A stretch of 64,000 nucleotides of DNA from Mesostigma viride (Eukaryota > Streptophyta > Mesostigmatophyceae > Mesostigmatales > Mesostigmataceae). The notes beneath the pieces were generated by a model, which was not told the origin of the DNA, made no database searches, and worked only from the letters and a program-made list of their open reading frames with translations. The stretch spans positions 4,417,785 to 4,481,784 of the forward strand of contig RPFO01000065.1 of the NCBI GenBank assembly GCA_009746045.1, given 5' to 3'. Positions 13,260 to 26,035 of the stretch are shown piece after piece; within the stretch, counting starts at the first letter, position 1; each line of letters begins with the position of its first letter. The position numbers and the translations under genes were made by a program.

Positions 13260-13700
13260 GGCTACGAAATACTAGTGGTAAAATCGGTTGAATGGAGGTG
13301 GGAGTGGTGGTCGAGCGATGGCGACTGGGGAAGGAGTGGTGCAGGGGCTAGGAATCGAGAATTATCGAAATCTTGCACGACCCTTCGCACACTGTCACTG
13401 TGTCTCCGAGTAATCCACTCAAGGTAATTGACTATATCTGGTTGGCTGCTACTACATGCTGATACCTCGTTCGTTGCAGCTTTCAAGTCGCGAGTTCTGG
13501 TGTGGGCACGCGGCCGTATCGCCTTATAACACGCCGTTGAATTTCAGCCTCACGCCGGTGTCCCTGCCCTGATAATTTTTACTGTGCGCGCACAGTATTT
13601 CCCAATCGAGATCCTCCACGGAGAGGCGAGAAACGACAGCGTAGAGAGATTATTTACGCGCAAAGGCAATCCTGCGGCGACCGACTGACCCTGGACTGAC
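13260..13700 (-). promoter_or_regulatory. Presumed POR 5' UTR and promoter region
   Basis: The 440 bases between the POR start and a transposon-like element contain no ORF of note. A GATATAG box on the minus strand near 13430 could be TATA-like, but its distance to a start site is unknown. The role is inferred from position only. Confidence 0.35.
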
Positions 13701-14809
13701 TACAGTCATTCCCGCGTTAAGTTGCGTTTCTTAAGGTTGCGTTTCCGCGTTAAGTTGCGGCGCCGAAGTTTGGGGGGCGACCGCAACTTAAGCATGGAGG
13801 CCATCGCAACTTAACGCGGTAATGACTCAATTTGTAGGTGTCAGGCCATTTTTGGCCGCGCAGGAGGCCATTTTTTGCCATTGAGTCCGGACCCGCTACG
13901 TGATTTTAGGGGGCAAAATACGCAAGCCCCACTGGCGCGCAAATTTCCCCGCCTGCTGGCTTAGGTGAAAAGCGCGAATGCAACCTTACAAATCCAGCCG
14001 GTTTTGCAGCCTGCGGGCTGCGGTACATAAGAATCCACGACCATGCATGGTCATCTGTAATTGAGACATCTCAGTTGCCAGAAATTACCACCATTAAAAA
14101 TAAAATTAAATTAAATTAAATTAAATTAAATTAAATTGAATTATAACATGTCTCCGTTGGGAGATCATGTAGCACATATTCCAGGCATTTCTAGATCACT
14201 AGATATACTCTTAGAGTTAGGTTAGTTCGATTACGCGGCTTCCTCCACACCACCCATCCAACCTGGAATTACCACCATAGTCATGCCGAACTTGACCATA
14301 GTCATGCCGAATGCACCGCAGAAGGGCAAAGACAAGGTTGTTGAGGCCACAGGCAGTCTCCATCATGCGGCTGTTATTATTGTTTACATGCAGGCCATTG
14401 ACAGTAAATGAAGCTCATTCCCTCACGACTGTTCCCATGTTTTGTCACAGTCAAACGTGAAGCCGGCTGGCAATTAAGTAACCCACCAAAAAAAGAGCCG
14501 AAGTCGAAGGGTTAAACACACATTTGTGTTATAAAACGCAGGCACTGCGTGGCTGCCCACGGCGTGTTTTGCAGCCCGCCTTTCAGTTTGTCTGTCCACA
14601 ATATCTGGCCTGGAAAATGGACTTAGGCCGGCTTTGACGCTGCAGCTGGATCGGGCTTGACGAGAGCTGTCGAATGCCGTATAGAAGTCTGTCAGAGGAC
14701 CTGAGGTGGTGGGCTGCTAGCCTAATTCTACCGTTAAGTTGCGTTCCCGCGTTAAGTTGCGGCGCCAAGTTTTAGGGGGCGATCGCAACTTAACGCGGGA
14801 ATGACTGTA
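13701..14809. mobile_element. TA-flanked inverted-repeat element(s), Tc1/mariner-like MITE
   Basis: TA then CAGTCATTCCCGCGTTAAGT at 13701-13722 is mirrored by the reverse complement ending in ATGACTG then TA at 14809. CAGT ends with a TA target are typical of Tc1/mariner-group MITEs. The arrangement is nested: a second inverted terminus lies at about 13800-13828 and another inner start at 14735-14757, so a 128-bp and a 77-bp hairpin element bracket about 900 bases. No transposase frame is present. An (AAATT)n tract and a CTCCGTTGGGAG block (14095-14180) lie inside. Confidence 0.75.
14095..14250. repeat. AAATT microsatellite plus SINE-like CTCCGTTGGGAG block
   Basis: (AAATT)n at 14099-14140 leads into CTCCGTTGGGAGATCATG and TAGCACATATTCC, the same join of tail and hairpin block seen at 15829, 19716, 34249, 51030 and 53128. 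Confidence 0.75.
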
Positions 14810-15379
14810 CGTATCCATGGCTCCGCCCTGCCTCGCCGTCGAAGCGGCATCTTGCAGACCACGTAACTTAAGAACAGCAGGACAGCTCCGGCTGGCGCAT
14901 GCAGCTGCATGCGCAAAACCAGAACTGGCTGGCGCGGGGCTGGCGGGGAAGTGTGGGCGGTTCCGCTTACGGCACTGTAGATAGCAGCTGATGGGAACAT
15001 GCGGGGATGGCGGGGAAGTCCTTTTCCTACAAGTACTCTAGTTGTTGTAGCACAGTCTCCCGTCCCGGCTATACTCATTTTTACTTACATGTGCGGCGTG
15101 GGCACCACCAACAACAACAACAACTCAGTTTTTTTCAACGCTAGTTGACGGACTGTGTTTCTGAGAGTGGATCCAATGGCAACGTGACAGGCGTACAGCC
15201 GGGGATATCCGGGCTGTATAACCCCCGGGCCGGCGGGGCCACGTCCCAGGTTTAAGATGATGATATCCTGGATTTGACCTTTTAACTAGTACTGTATTAC
15301 TGTAGAAAAGAAAGAGAAACAATTATATATGATAGAATATATGGATATATGGAAGAAACGAATCATAGTAATAACCACC
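14810..15379. other. Spacer before the tandem unit
   Basis: No gene recognised. A short (CAA)n run lies at 15108-15122. Confidence 0.4.
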
Positions 15380-18300
15380 GACAAGAAAAAAGTGGGGGAG
15401 GGGGGGCTATCGCCCCCCCTCCCCGACTTGAGAGGACGTGACTCGCCGCTAGCGGCCCAGAGGCCGATAGTCGACCTTCTGGGCGCCAACCGCACCGGCC
15501 CGCGCGACGCGCCAAGACCCTTCCACGGAGGACGCGCGAGCGGACGATTCCGACCGGGACGAACCGCCGCCGTGCGCCACGCGCAACGGACCCTTCCCCG
15601 TGAACACCGTGGAAGCTCTCCGAGCGTGAGATACTTGGAAATTTCGTCACGTTCGTATCGAAAATGAAATTTCTGACAAATTTGTCAGCTCGGACAGAAC
15701 CACAATGAATTTCAGCATACCATTCGATACAACAATGATATTTCGGCATCGGATACTTGGAAATTTCGTTACGTTCGTATCGCCAGTGAAATTCTGACAA
15801 ATTTTATCCTGAACTATTTCGCATCATAACATGACTCCGTTGGGAGATCATCATGTAGCACTGGCTAACATATTCCCTTGCTGGATGGATGGAGGTAGGT
15901 GAAGAATTAAACCTTTTTGAATGACCTTATTTGTCTAATTGTAATTGCCTAGCACAGTCTACCTAGAGGAGGGCCCTGATTGGCACAATTGTGGCCATGT
16001 ACGTAATTATGCTACATGTCGTACATGATCTCCCAACTAGTCATGTTATAATTTAATTTCATTTTAATGCTAGCATGTCTTGTTGCATGCCCTCAAAGCT
16101 AAAATTGTTTATCACATGCAGAGAGAGCCCGCACAATGAATTTCAGCGTACCATTCATTAATTAATTATACCATGCGATATACTTTACAGATATTTCGCT
16201 GTCAAATACTTCGAAATTTGGGTACTGCTTTTTGCAAGCCAGCCATAAGGACCAAACACTCCCATGCAAACTCCCATTTTCATCATTAATTAATATTCAT
16301 TGAGTGGCAATCCTTTCATTCCTTTGTTCACACATGCACCATCCGTCATTCCCATTATTAAATTGAAAAAATTAAATCATAGCATGACTCCGTGGTGCCC
16401 ACTATGACTTCATGGGGGGGGGCTGGCATGCTTGCGTGGGTGTGGGGGGCCTCGCATGCGTGCGTGGGTGTGGGGGGGGCTCGCATGCGTGCGTGGGTGT
16501 GGGGGGGAGTGGCATGCATGCGTGGGTGTGGTGGGGGGCTGCCATGCATGCGTGGGGTTAGGGGGGGGCTGGCACGCGTGTGTGGGTTCGTGGGGTGGCT
16601 GCCATGCGTGCGTGGGTGTGTGGGGTGGCTGGCATGCGTACGTGGGTGTGGGGGGTGGCTGGCATGCATAAGTGGGTTTGTGATGGGCTGGCATGCGTGC
16701 GTGGGTTGGTGGGGTGGCTGGCATGCATGCGTGCATGTGGGGGGTCGCTGGCATGCATGCGTGGGTTTGTGGGGTAGCTGGCATGCAGGCGTGGGTGTGG
16801 GAGGGGCTGGCATGCATGCGTGGGTGTGGGGGGTGGCTGGCATGCATGCCTGCATGTGGGGTGGGGCTGGCATGCGTGCGTGGGTGTGTGGGGGGGCTCG
16901 CATGCGTGCGTGGGTGTGGGGGGGGCTCGCATGCGTGCGTGGGTGTGGGGGGGGAGTGGCATGCATGCGTGGGTGTGGTGGGGGGCTGCCATGCATGCGT
17001 GGGGTTAGGGGGGGGCTGGCACGCGTGTGTGGGTTGGTGGGGTGGCTGCCATGCGTGCGTGGGTGTGTGGGGTGGCTGGCATGCGTACGTGGGTGTGGGG
17101 GGTGGCTGGCATGCATAAGTGGGTTTGTGATGGGCTGGCATGCGTGCGTGGGTTGGTGGGGTGGCTGGCATGCATGCGTGCATGTGGGGGGTCGCTGGCA
17201 TGCATGCGTGGGTTTGTGGGGTAGCTGGCATGCGGGCGTGGGTGTGGGAGGGGCTTGCATGCATGCGTGGGTGTGGGGGGTGGCTGGCATGCATGCCTGC
17301 ATGTGGGGTAGGGCTGGCATGCGTGCGTGGGTGTGGGGGGGGCTGCCATGCGTGTGTCGGGGGGCTGGCATGCGTGGGTGGTTGGCGGGGGGAGTGGCAT
17401 GCATGCGTGGGTGTGGTGGGGAGCTGCCATGCATGCGTGGTTTTAAGGGGGGGCTGGCACGCGTGCGTGGGTTCGTGGGGTGGCTGCCATGCGTGCGTGG
17501 GGTGGGGGGTGGCTGGCATGCGTGCGTGGGTGTGGGGGTGGCTGGCATGCGTGCGTGGATTGGTGGGGTGGCTGGCATGCATGCGGGCATGTGGGGGGTG
17601 GCTGGAATCCATGCGTGGGTTTGTGGGGTATAGCTAACATGTGTGCGTGGGTGTGGGAGGGGCTGGCATGCATGCGTTGGTTGACATGCCATGGATGAAA
17701 AACGCCAAGAAGAGTATATGGCCCCGCTGCCACCAAAAATCACCTGGTTGATAAACCAAGGGGATAGCCTGCACAGTGAGACACAAACACAGCAGACCCA
17801 GCAAAGCAAAATTCAGGTTGTAAGCGAGTGGAGATTACTTTTGACATGCTTGATGAAGAAATATATAACACACCTTCTATTGTCACACCTTCTATAAACA
17901 AATGGTTGATTGATCACCTTATACACCACGTAAACATGCTACCAGACGCGCTCTTCAGTCCAGTCAAAATCCACGTGCGAAGCAAGTCAGCTTACGCAGA
18001 AAGCACCATGAATGTCATCCAGTACAGCAGTAAATGACGCCCCAAACCCGTGACCAGGCAAGCATCCAGAGGGGCTTTCACCGCCCAGTATATTCCAGAA
18101 AAAAGCATCACAGATCCTTGGGCAACGGACGTTCACACAGGACATGCGAAGGACCATGAAGATGGCGTCCTGCACGGCTAATCTGCGTTTTTAAAAACCC
18201 TTGCTACGCTATGTCTTTGCTGCGACTAGGTGGATTCGGCGAAATGGAAAGAACGCAACCATGAAAATGCATCAGAAAGAGAGCAGGTACTACCCCGGTC

Positions 18301-19266
18301 ATCGAAACAAACGCCTCACCATCGGCATCGCCGGTTACGTCCCGTGGCAAAAAATCCAGCGTTCTTTCCAATATGATGTGGCGACAGCAGAAGCTCGTTG
18401 GCCACACCCCAAGCCTTCCACGAACAGCAAACTGATTTCACTAGGCACCCAATACGTAAAGCAGTTAAGCATGATACTACAATACCTAAATCTACAACGA
18501 CATTCCATTTCCAGGTCGCCATAGCGACACGGACCTCTCCCACGCAGGTATCACTCCGTTGACGCACCTCCAGCTAATAAAATTTCGCACTTGCTCTTCA
18601 AACATAAAATTTTGACGTATAAAACCATGGCTGCGCATTCCCCATCCCAATTTTCTAGCCTACGTTGCCTGCCATCGCCAGCCAGCACAAGGAAAATTGC
18701 TCGCGCAGCACGTCACTTTGTTTTTCGCCCCGAGCATGCCGCACGCTTTGCCAATAATTCCCAGTTCCCACTGCCCAGCAAGAAAAAAGTGGGGGAGGGG
18801 GGGCTATCGCTAACTGAAAATTCCGTCTCGTTTGATTCTATTTCCCCTGTTCAGGCGCGAACGTTTCCGTTCAGCACATAACTGTCATTTCGTCTCGCTT
18901 GCTTATCAAATTTGACATCCCGCGTCCTGTGCGCCGAAAAGTTTTAGTACAGATATCAGTTCGCGACTTTTTGTTTGACGCTTAAAAGAGTCAACGCGCC
19001 GTACCGTCCTGAGGCCGCGCGGATTGGCGAGACGCCCCACCTGCCCGCGAAAGTCTGAACGTGTTCAGCGTTTCAGCACCCGTTCAGGAAAACACGACAC
19101 TCGATCTCCAAGGTTTGGGATTTCTTTGTACTACGCGATTGGCCATCTCGCTACGGTCCTGGACGTCGTCCGCTCCCGCGCTAGGGGGCGCGGGGGACGG
19201 CCCCACCTTCGGCCTACGGCCTCGGCCAAAGTTTTCGGGCTTCATAAATCGTAGTTACTAGTAGGG
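15380..19266. repeat. Tandem unit A, about 3.89 kb
   Basis: Unit A and unit B (19267-23153) are almost identical in order and sequence. Each starts with GACAAGAAAAAAGTGGG and a perfect G/C hairpin. Then follow a 415-bp segment with an internal 118-bp-offset direct repeat, an AT-rich segment carrying a CTCCGTTGGGAG block, a 1.3-kb minisatellite, about 1.1 kb of low-copy sequence, a second copy of the G-rich motif, and a GC-rich end (CTTCGGCCTACGGCCTCGG). Differences seen are single bases and G-run indels. Small frames inside (for example 17691-17897 and 18201-18524) show no recognisable domain. Confidence 0.95.
16414..17690. repeat. Minisatellite, about 33-bp GC-rich units (unit A)
   Basis: Iterated units centred on GGCTGGCATGCATGCGTGGG followed by TGTGGGG. 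A higher-order repeat is visible: about 16490-16860 recurs at about 16930-17300. Stop-free frames of up to 480 codons on both strands are by-products of the repeat. Confidence 0.97.
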
Positions 19267-22200
19267 GACAAGAAAAAAGTGGGGGAGGGGGGGCTATCGC
19301 CCCCCCTCCCCGACTTGAGAGGACGTGACTCGCCGCTAGCGGCCCAGAGGCCGATAGTCGACCTTCTGGGCGCCAACCGCACCGGCCCGCGCGACGCGCC
19401 AAGACCCTTCCACGGAGGACGCGCGAGCGGACGATTCCGACCGGGACGAACCGCCGCCGTGCGCCACGCGCAACGGACCCTTCCCCGTGAACACCGTGGA
19501 AGCTCTCCGAGCGTGAGATACTTGGAAATTTCGTCACGTTCGTATCGAAAATGAAATTTCTGACAAATTTGTCAGCTCGGACAGAACCACAATGAATTTC
19601 AGCATACCATTCGATACAACAATGATATTTCGGCGTCGGATACTTGGAAATTTCGTTACGTTCGTATCGCCAGTGAAATTCTGACAAATTTTATCCTGAA
19701 CTATTTCGCATCATAACATGACTCCGTTGGGAGATCATCATGTAGCACTGGCTAACATATTCCCTTGCTGGATGGATGGAGGTAGGTGAAGAATTAAACC
19801 TTTTTGAATGACCTTATTTGTCTAATTGTAATTGCCTAGCACAGTCTACCTAGAGGAGGGCCCTGATTGGCACAATTGTGGCCATGTACGTAATTATGCT
19901 ACATGTCGTACATGATCTCCCAACTAGTCATGTTATAATTTAATTTCATTTTAATGCTAGCATGTCTTGTTGCATGCCCTCAAAGCTAAAATTGTTTATC
20001 ACATGCAGAGAGAGCCCGCACAATGAATTTCAGCGTACCATTCATTAATTAATTATACCATGCGATATACTTTACAGATATTTCGCTGTCAAATACTTCG
20101 AAATTTGGGTACTGCTTTTTGCAAGCCAGCCATAAGGACCAAACACTCCCATGCAAACTCCCATTTTCATCATTAATTAATATTCATTGAGTGGCAATCC
20201 TTTCATTCCTTTGTTCACACATGCACCATCCGTCATTCCCATTATTAAATTGAAAAAATTAAATCATAGCATGACTCCGTGGTGCCCACTATGACTTCAT
20301 GGGGGGGGGCTGGCATGCTTGCGTGGGTGTGGGGGGGCCTCGCATGCGTGCGTGGGTGTGGGGGGGGCTCGCATGCGTGCGTGGGTGTGGGGGGGAGTGG
20401 CATGCATGCGTGGGTGTGGTGGGGGGCTGCCATGCATGCGTGGGGTTAGGGGGGGCTGGCACGCGTGTGTGGGTTCGTGGGGTGGCTGCCATGCGTGCGT
20501 GGGTGTGTGGGGTGGCTGGCATGCGTACGTGGGTGTGGGGGGTGGCTGGCATGCATAAGTGGGTTTGTGATGGGCTGGCATGCGTGCGTGGGTTGGTGGG
20601 GTGGCTGGCATGCATGCGTGCATGTGGGGGGTCGCTGGCATGCATGCGTGGGTTTGTGGGGTAGCTGGCATGCAGGCGTGGGTGTGGGAGGGGCTGGCAT
20701 GCATGCGTGGGTGTGGGGGGTGGCTGGCATGCATGCCTGCATGTGGGGTGGGGCTGGCATGCGTGCGTGGGTGTGTGGGGGGGCTCGCATGCGTGCGTGG
20801 GTGTGGGGGGGGCTCGCATGCGTGCGTGGGTGTGGGGGGGAGTGGCATGCATGCGTGGGTGTGGTGGGGGGCTGCCATGCATGCGTGGGGTTAGGGGGGG
20901 GCTGGCACGCGTGTGTGGGTTGGTGGGGTGGCTGCCATGCGTGCGTGGGTGTGTGGGGTGGCTGGCATGCGTACGTGGGTGTGGGGGGTGGCTGGCATGC
21001 ATAAGTGGGTTTGTGATGGGCTGGCATGCGTGCGTGGGTTGGTGGGGTGGCTGGCATGCATGCGTGCATGTGGGGGGTCGCTGGCATGCATGCGTGGGTT
21101 TGTGGGGTAGCTGGCATGCGGGCGTGGGTGTGGGAGGGGCTGGCATGCATGCGTGGGTGTGGGGGGTGGCTGGCATGCATGCCTGCATGTGGGGTAGGGC
21201 TGGCATGCGTGCGTGGGTGTGGGGGGGGCTGCCATGCGTGTGTCGGGGGGCTGGCATGCGTGGGTGGTTGGCGGGGGAGTGGCATGCATGCGTGGGTGTG
21301 GTGGGGAGCTGCCATGCATGCGTGGTTTTAAGGGGGGGCTGGCACGCGTGCGTGGGTTCGTGGGGTGGCTGCCATGCGTGCGTGGGGGTGGGGGGTGGCT
21401 GGCATGCGTGCGTGGGTGTGGGGGTGGCTGGCATGCGTGCGTGGATTGGTGGGGTGGCTGGCATGCATGCGGGCATGTGGGGGGTGGCTGGAATCCATGC
21501 GTGGGTTTGTGGGGTATAGCTAACATGTGTGCGTGGGTGTGGGAGGGGCTGGCATGCATGCGTTGGTTGACATGCCATGGATGAAAAACGCCAAGAAGAG
21601 TATATGGCCCCGCTGCCACCAAAAATCACCTGGTTGATAAACCAAGGGGATAGCCTGCACAGTGAGACACAAACACAGCAGACCCAGCAAAGCAAAATTC
21701 AGGTTGTAAGCGAGTGGAGATTACTTTTGACATGCTTGATGAAGAAATATATAACACACCTTCTATTGTCACACCTTCTATAAACAAATGGTTGATTGAT
21801 CACCTTATACACCACGTAAACATGCTACCAGACGCGCTCTTCAGTCCAGTCAAAATCCACGTGCGAAGCAAGTCAGCTTACGCAGAAAGCACCATGAATG
21901 TCATCCAGTACAGCAGTAAATGACGCCCCAAACCCGTGACCAGGCAAGCATCCAGAGGGGCTTTCACCGCCCAGTATATTCCAGAAAAAAGCATCACAGA
22001 TCCTTGGGCAACGGACGTTCACACAGGACATGCGAAGGACCATGAAGATGGCGTCCTGCACGGCTAATCTGCGTTTTTAAAAACCCTTGCTACGCTATGT
22101 CTTTGCTGCGACTAGGTGGATTCGGCGAAATGGAAAGAACGCAACCATGAAAATGCATCAGAAAGAGAGCAGGTACTACCCCGGTCATCGAAACAAACGC

Positions 22201-23153
22201 CTCACCATCGGCATCGCCGGTTACGTCCCGTGGCAAAAAATCCAGCGTTCTTTCCAATATGATGTGGCGACAGCAGAAGCTCGTTGGCCACACCCCAAGC
22301 CTTCCACGAACAGCAAACTGATTTCACTAGGCACCCAATACGTAAAGCAGTTAAGCATGATACTACAATACCTAAATCTACAACGACATTCCATTTCCAG
22401 GTCGCCATAGCGACACGGACCTCTCCCACGCAGGTATCACTCCGTTGACGCACCTCCAGCTAATAAAATTTCGCACTTGCTCTTCAAACATAAAATTTTG
22501 ACGTATAAAACCATGGCTGCGCATTCCCCATCCCAATTTTCTAGCCTACGTTGCCTGCCATCGCCAGCCAGCACAAGGAAAATTGCTCGCGCAGCACGTC
22601 ACTTTGTTTTTCGCCCCGAGCATGCCGCACGCTTTGCCAATAATTCCCAGTTCCCACTGCCCAGCAAGAAAAAAGTGGGGGAGGGGGGGCTATCGCTAAC
22701 TGAAAATTCCGTCTCGTTTGATTCTATTTCCCCTGTTCAGGCGCGAACGTTTCCGTTCAGCACATAACTGTCATTTCGTCTCGCTTGCTTATCAAATTTG
22801 ACATCCCGCGTCCTGTGCGCCGAAAAGTTTTAGTACAGATATCAGTTCGCGACTTTTTGTTTGACGGTTAAAAGAGTCAACGCGCCGTACCGTCCTGAGG
22901 CCGCGCGGATTGGCGAGACGCCCCACCTGCCCGCGAAAGTCTGAACGTGTTCAGCATTTCAGCACCCGTTCAGGAAAACACGACACTCGATCTCCAAGGT
23001 TTGGGAATTTCTTTGTACTACGCGATTGGCCATCTCGCTACGGTCCTGGACGTCGTCCGCTCCCGCGCTAGGGGGCGCGGGGGACGGCCCCACCTTCGGC
23101 CTACGGCCTCGGCCAAAGTTTTCGGGCTTCATAAATCGTAGTTACTAGTAGGG
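19267..23153. repeat. Tandem unit B, about 3.89 kb
   Basis: Second copy of unit A. The A/B junction reads TAGTAGGG then GACAAGAAAAAAG, whereas unit B runs out as TAGTAGGG then GAGGTTTCGAG into single-copy sequence, which fixes the unit boundaries. Differences from A include C to G near 22867, G to A near 22954 and an extra A near 23006. Confidence 0.95.
20300..21576. repeat. Minisatellite, about 33-bp GC-rich units (unit B)
   Basis: Same array as 16414-17690, with length changes confined mainly to G-runs. Confidence 0.97.
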
Positions 23154-23520
23154 GAGGTTTCGAGCCCTGGATAATGGATTGGTCGGACCCCAATCTTAAA
23201 CATGGAGGAGGGGGGTGTAGTCCACGTCCACGGACCACGGTCATGAGTCATGACTAACGCGACACAATTTGAGAATTTGCGACTGATCTGCCCCTGGATC
23301 TGCAACGTTTTATTATCATCGCTAACCCCCCCCGGCATCGTCTCTGGAAACTCGCAATTTCACAAAGAAACATCGTCGTATTTTGCGAGTAACTCCGCTG
23401 CAGCAGCCCTGAATACGTCGTTTAGGGTGTCGACAAAAATTAGGTTTCCTAGTTTTCTGGCATTAGATATCTTGGGTTTATTCACTCAAAATTGCGTTGT
23501 AGTTCGTCTCGGGTTTGGAA
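23154..23520. promoter_or_regulatory. 5' flank of the copper transporter gene
   Basis: Single-copy sequence between tandem unit B and the CTR start codon. No other gene is seen. A promoter must lie here or inside unit B. GTAC-type copper-response cores are present only singly, so no regulation is claimed. Confidence 0.35.
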
Positions 23521-24413
23521 ATGGCAGGTGTAGCTTCCGACATGGACATGGGCATGCCATCTTATTTTTCATGGGGAACGAAAGCCACTATCTTGTTTGA
23601 GTTTTGGAAAACGGAGGGGCTGACTTCCTACTTACTTTCTTGCTTCTTATGTGCGTTGCTGGCGTTTAGTCATCAATGGATCTCAACATTACGAACCGAA
23701 CATCGCCCACAGGGGAGTGGGGGCAGCCCACGGCAGGGATTGCTGAACAGGTACCGAGGATGACTGCCAACTGCCTCTTGCCGCATTGCTTTTCCTCTAT
23801 GCACGAATTTTTCGGTTTCGGGGAATTTTCTTTTGTTTAGAATGGTCATTTAGTAGTTATCATGGGACCTTTACGCGTAGGCATACCGCCCTCATACCTA
23901 TGTATAAAATGTCTATTCAGACTTACAGAAAATTCACACTTCCTCAGTGCAACGTACCGTGCACATCCCATACCAGCGCACCCGATCTGTAATTTCAAGA
24001 AAACAGTATAGACACTGCCTCTGACGGGTACGCATCTGCCTGCCGGTCGTTGCCCCAGTTCCCGTGGCCTGTCATTGTCCTTGCCGTGCCCATGCATCCC
24101 CATACCACGCTCTTTCTTCATCGCTACATATGCTGGCTGGCTCATGATCTTATCGTTGCTGTGTATTATATCATCGTTGTGTATCACATCCTTGTTTGTT
24201 GTATCAACTGCCAGCCGGCACATCCACCACGAGACGCTCACCCCGCGCGTCCAGTCGACCGTGGTGTACCTGGCGAACGCCACGCTGGGCTACGCGCTCA
24301 TGCTCATCGTCATGTCCTACAACGTCGGCCTCTTCCTCAGCATCCTGGCCGGCCTGGGCCTGGGCTATTTTGTGTTCACCAGCCACACGGCGAGCAGCCC
24401 GTACCTCTGTTGA
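23521..24413 (+). CDS. CTR-family copper transporter, two exons
   Basis: Exons 23521-23750 and 24215-24413 join in phase (AG|C) through a GT-AG intron and give about 143 residues. Ctr proteins form homotrimers that take up Cu(I). Residues 8-12 (MDMGM) are a short Met motif for copper capture. TM1 follows EFWKTEGLTSYLLS. TM2 contains the selectivity motif M-x3-M (MLIVM, then SYNVGLF) and TM3 has GxxxG (AGLGLGYFVF). The ectodomain is very short, typical of small plant and algal CTRs. The C-terminus SPYLC ends in a cysteine but lacks a clear HCH. The ATG at 23521 is chosen because it sits just before the Met motif. A TGTAA box lies 87 bases after the stop. Confidence 0.9.
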
Positions 24414-24499
24414 TGGCCCGCGCCCATGTCAGTGCTGACAACTGGAGCCCGCATCTGTGCTGACAGCTGCGCTGCCGCCGCTCGGACCCAGCTGAATGT

Positions 24500-24504
24500 T
24501 GTAA
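24500..24504 (+). terminator. Possible TGTAA poly(A) signal of the CTR gene
   Basis: TGTAA is the usual green-algal polyadenylation signal and lies 87 bases past the stop codon. It is short enough to occur by chance. Confidence 0.35.
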
Positions 24505-25599
24505 GCGAGCACCTGAGACTTTTCTCGGAGACATTGGTTCTTATTTCCTGTGATTTGATGGATGAGCCTCCAGTCTCATCGCCTGGGCAACAGAAAAATT
24601 GACGCTATCCGGAGGGCGCAGAATCGCGCTGGTGACAAGAGCCATTTGGGGGGGACAGTCGTGGAAGAGACAGCCAGGGTATCCAAGAGACAAGCAGCAC
24701 AGGCTTGACGTCCTGTGGATTCGTGCCACAAACATCCCATTGAGCCTGCCTCTGTACCCGCCACGTTACAACTCGTTCAGGTGGATGGAAATGGGCCAGG
24801 GTGGCTTGTTCAGTGTTGGATATGCCTGTTAAAGGAAACAAGGATGCCTGCGCAAGCTCTTTCACAGGTAGGCTCTGTCCTTTCCTCCTGCAGGGCAAGG
24901 CAGATCGCTCTTTAACCTCGTGTGGGCAAGATGTATGCAAAGCCAGGACAGTTGAGGGGCTGTATGCGCCACTGCTCCGGTTTCTATCTACGAGACGATG
25001 CAGCGCAATCTGGCTTCTGTGTCTGGAGGCATGTGGGCTCAGCAGTGCGCGCAAGTCTGCCCTCCAGGCGTTGCCACGGGGGGAATAATCACTCCATGTT
25101 GTGCAAACTTTTGTGCATCTGCATCGTGCCTGATATACCTGGGCATATCAATGGCAGCGCAGGTCTGGAGCAGGCCAACTGTTGCAACAGGCTGGGGCCC
25201 TAAAACCTAGCCACATCAATTTTGTCAACAGGTGTGTTGGCGGCAGCAGCTGCCAACTGGTTTGCGGTGAAATTGGAGCATGTTTTGCCTTGTTGGTGGA
25301 AAAGAGTTGAGAATGGGATGGCATGGAAGACATGTCATGCCAAAGAAATCATACAAACGTATGCTTTACTGCAAAAAGTTGCCACGGAGGTGAAAACTGG
25401 GTTTCAGCCTGAGCATGTTAGGATTCCGGTCTGAGTTTCGAGCGTGTTAGGATTTCTGTACATCTCTTGTCCATGTAGGTCAAAGTAAGATTCAACGTGC
25501 ATGCATGTTTCACATGCACTTGCCTGTACATTTCAATGACACATTTGCCTGTTGGCTTGATACTACAGAGCCAAATATTTTACCCCGACTCGATTGTCC
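24505..25599. other. Intergenic, no gene recognised
   Basis: Several small frames (for example 24801-25088) lack motifs. No obvious repeat structure. Confidence 0.4.
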
Positions 25600-26035
25600 C
25601 CAGTTCTCAAATTGTCTAATTGTCGCAAGCCCTATCTTACGCACTACCTTCGGACTACCTGCGGACTGACACGGTGTCGCCGGGCTCAGGTTCTGTAACT
25701 TATCAAATCACTCCACATTGCCGCGCCGAGCCATTTTCTACTTCTTTTCGTACATGGCTTGCGTTGGGTTCATCAACGAGCATGATCGACGCTCATCGAC
25801 GCTGCAATCTGACGCGGCGGAGAATAAGTTCGCCACAGCACAGCGCGACGCAACGGCTCTTTTCCATGTACAACGTGAGATGCAAGTCCGCATCGCTCCC
25901 CGGAAATTCCGTCCAATGTACATCGTCTTACAGTGTACTACCAATCAACCGCTTCTCATCCTTTTAACCGTCGAATGCGCAATCGATCTAGATCAACATC
26001 TCCGCAACACTTCCGCGACTTAACAGTACTTTCCG
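25600..26035 (-). repeat. Dispersed repeat family, inverted relative to 54.9-55.4 and 62.5-62.9 kb
   Basis: Contains reverse-complement matches to the family seen near the HUH element: ATCGACGCTCATCGACG, AACCGTCGAATGCGCAATCG and CAAGCCATGTGACG-related sequence. It is more diverged than the two direct copies and lacks their AT-rich left end. Confidence 0.8.

Noticed and set aside
16414-17690. CRISPR-like array of repeats and spacers
   Set aside because: Units are contiguous and variable without unique spacers, and the genome is eukaryotic.
16358-21695. Stop-free frames of 240-480 codons (His/Pro/Ala-rich or Gly/Trp/Cys-rich) over the minisatellites
   Set aside because: They follow from a repeat unit lacking stops in several frames on both strands; no start context, domain or conservation.
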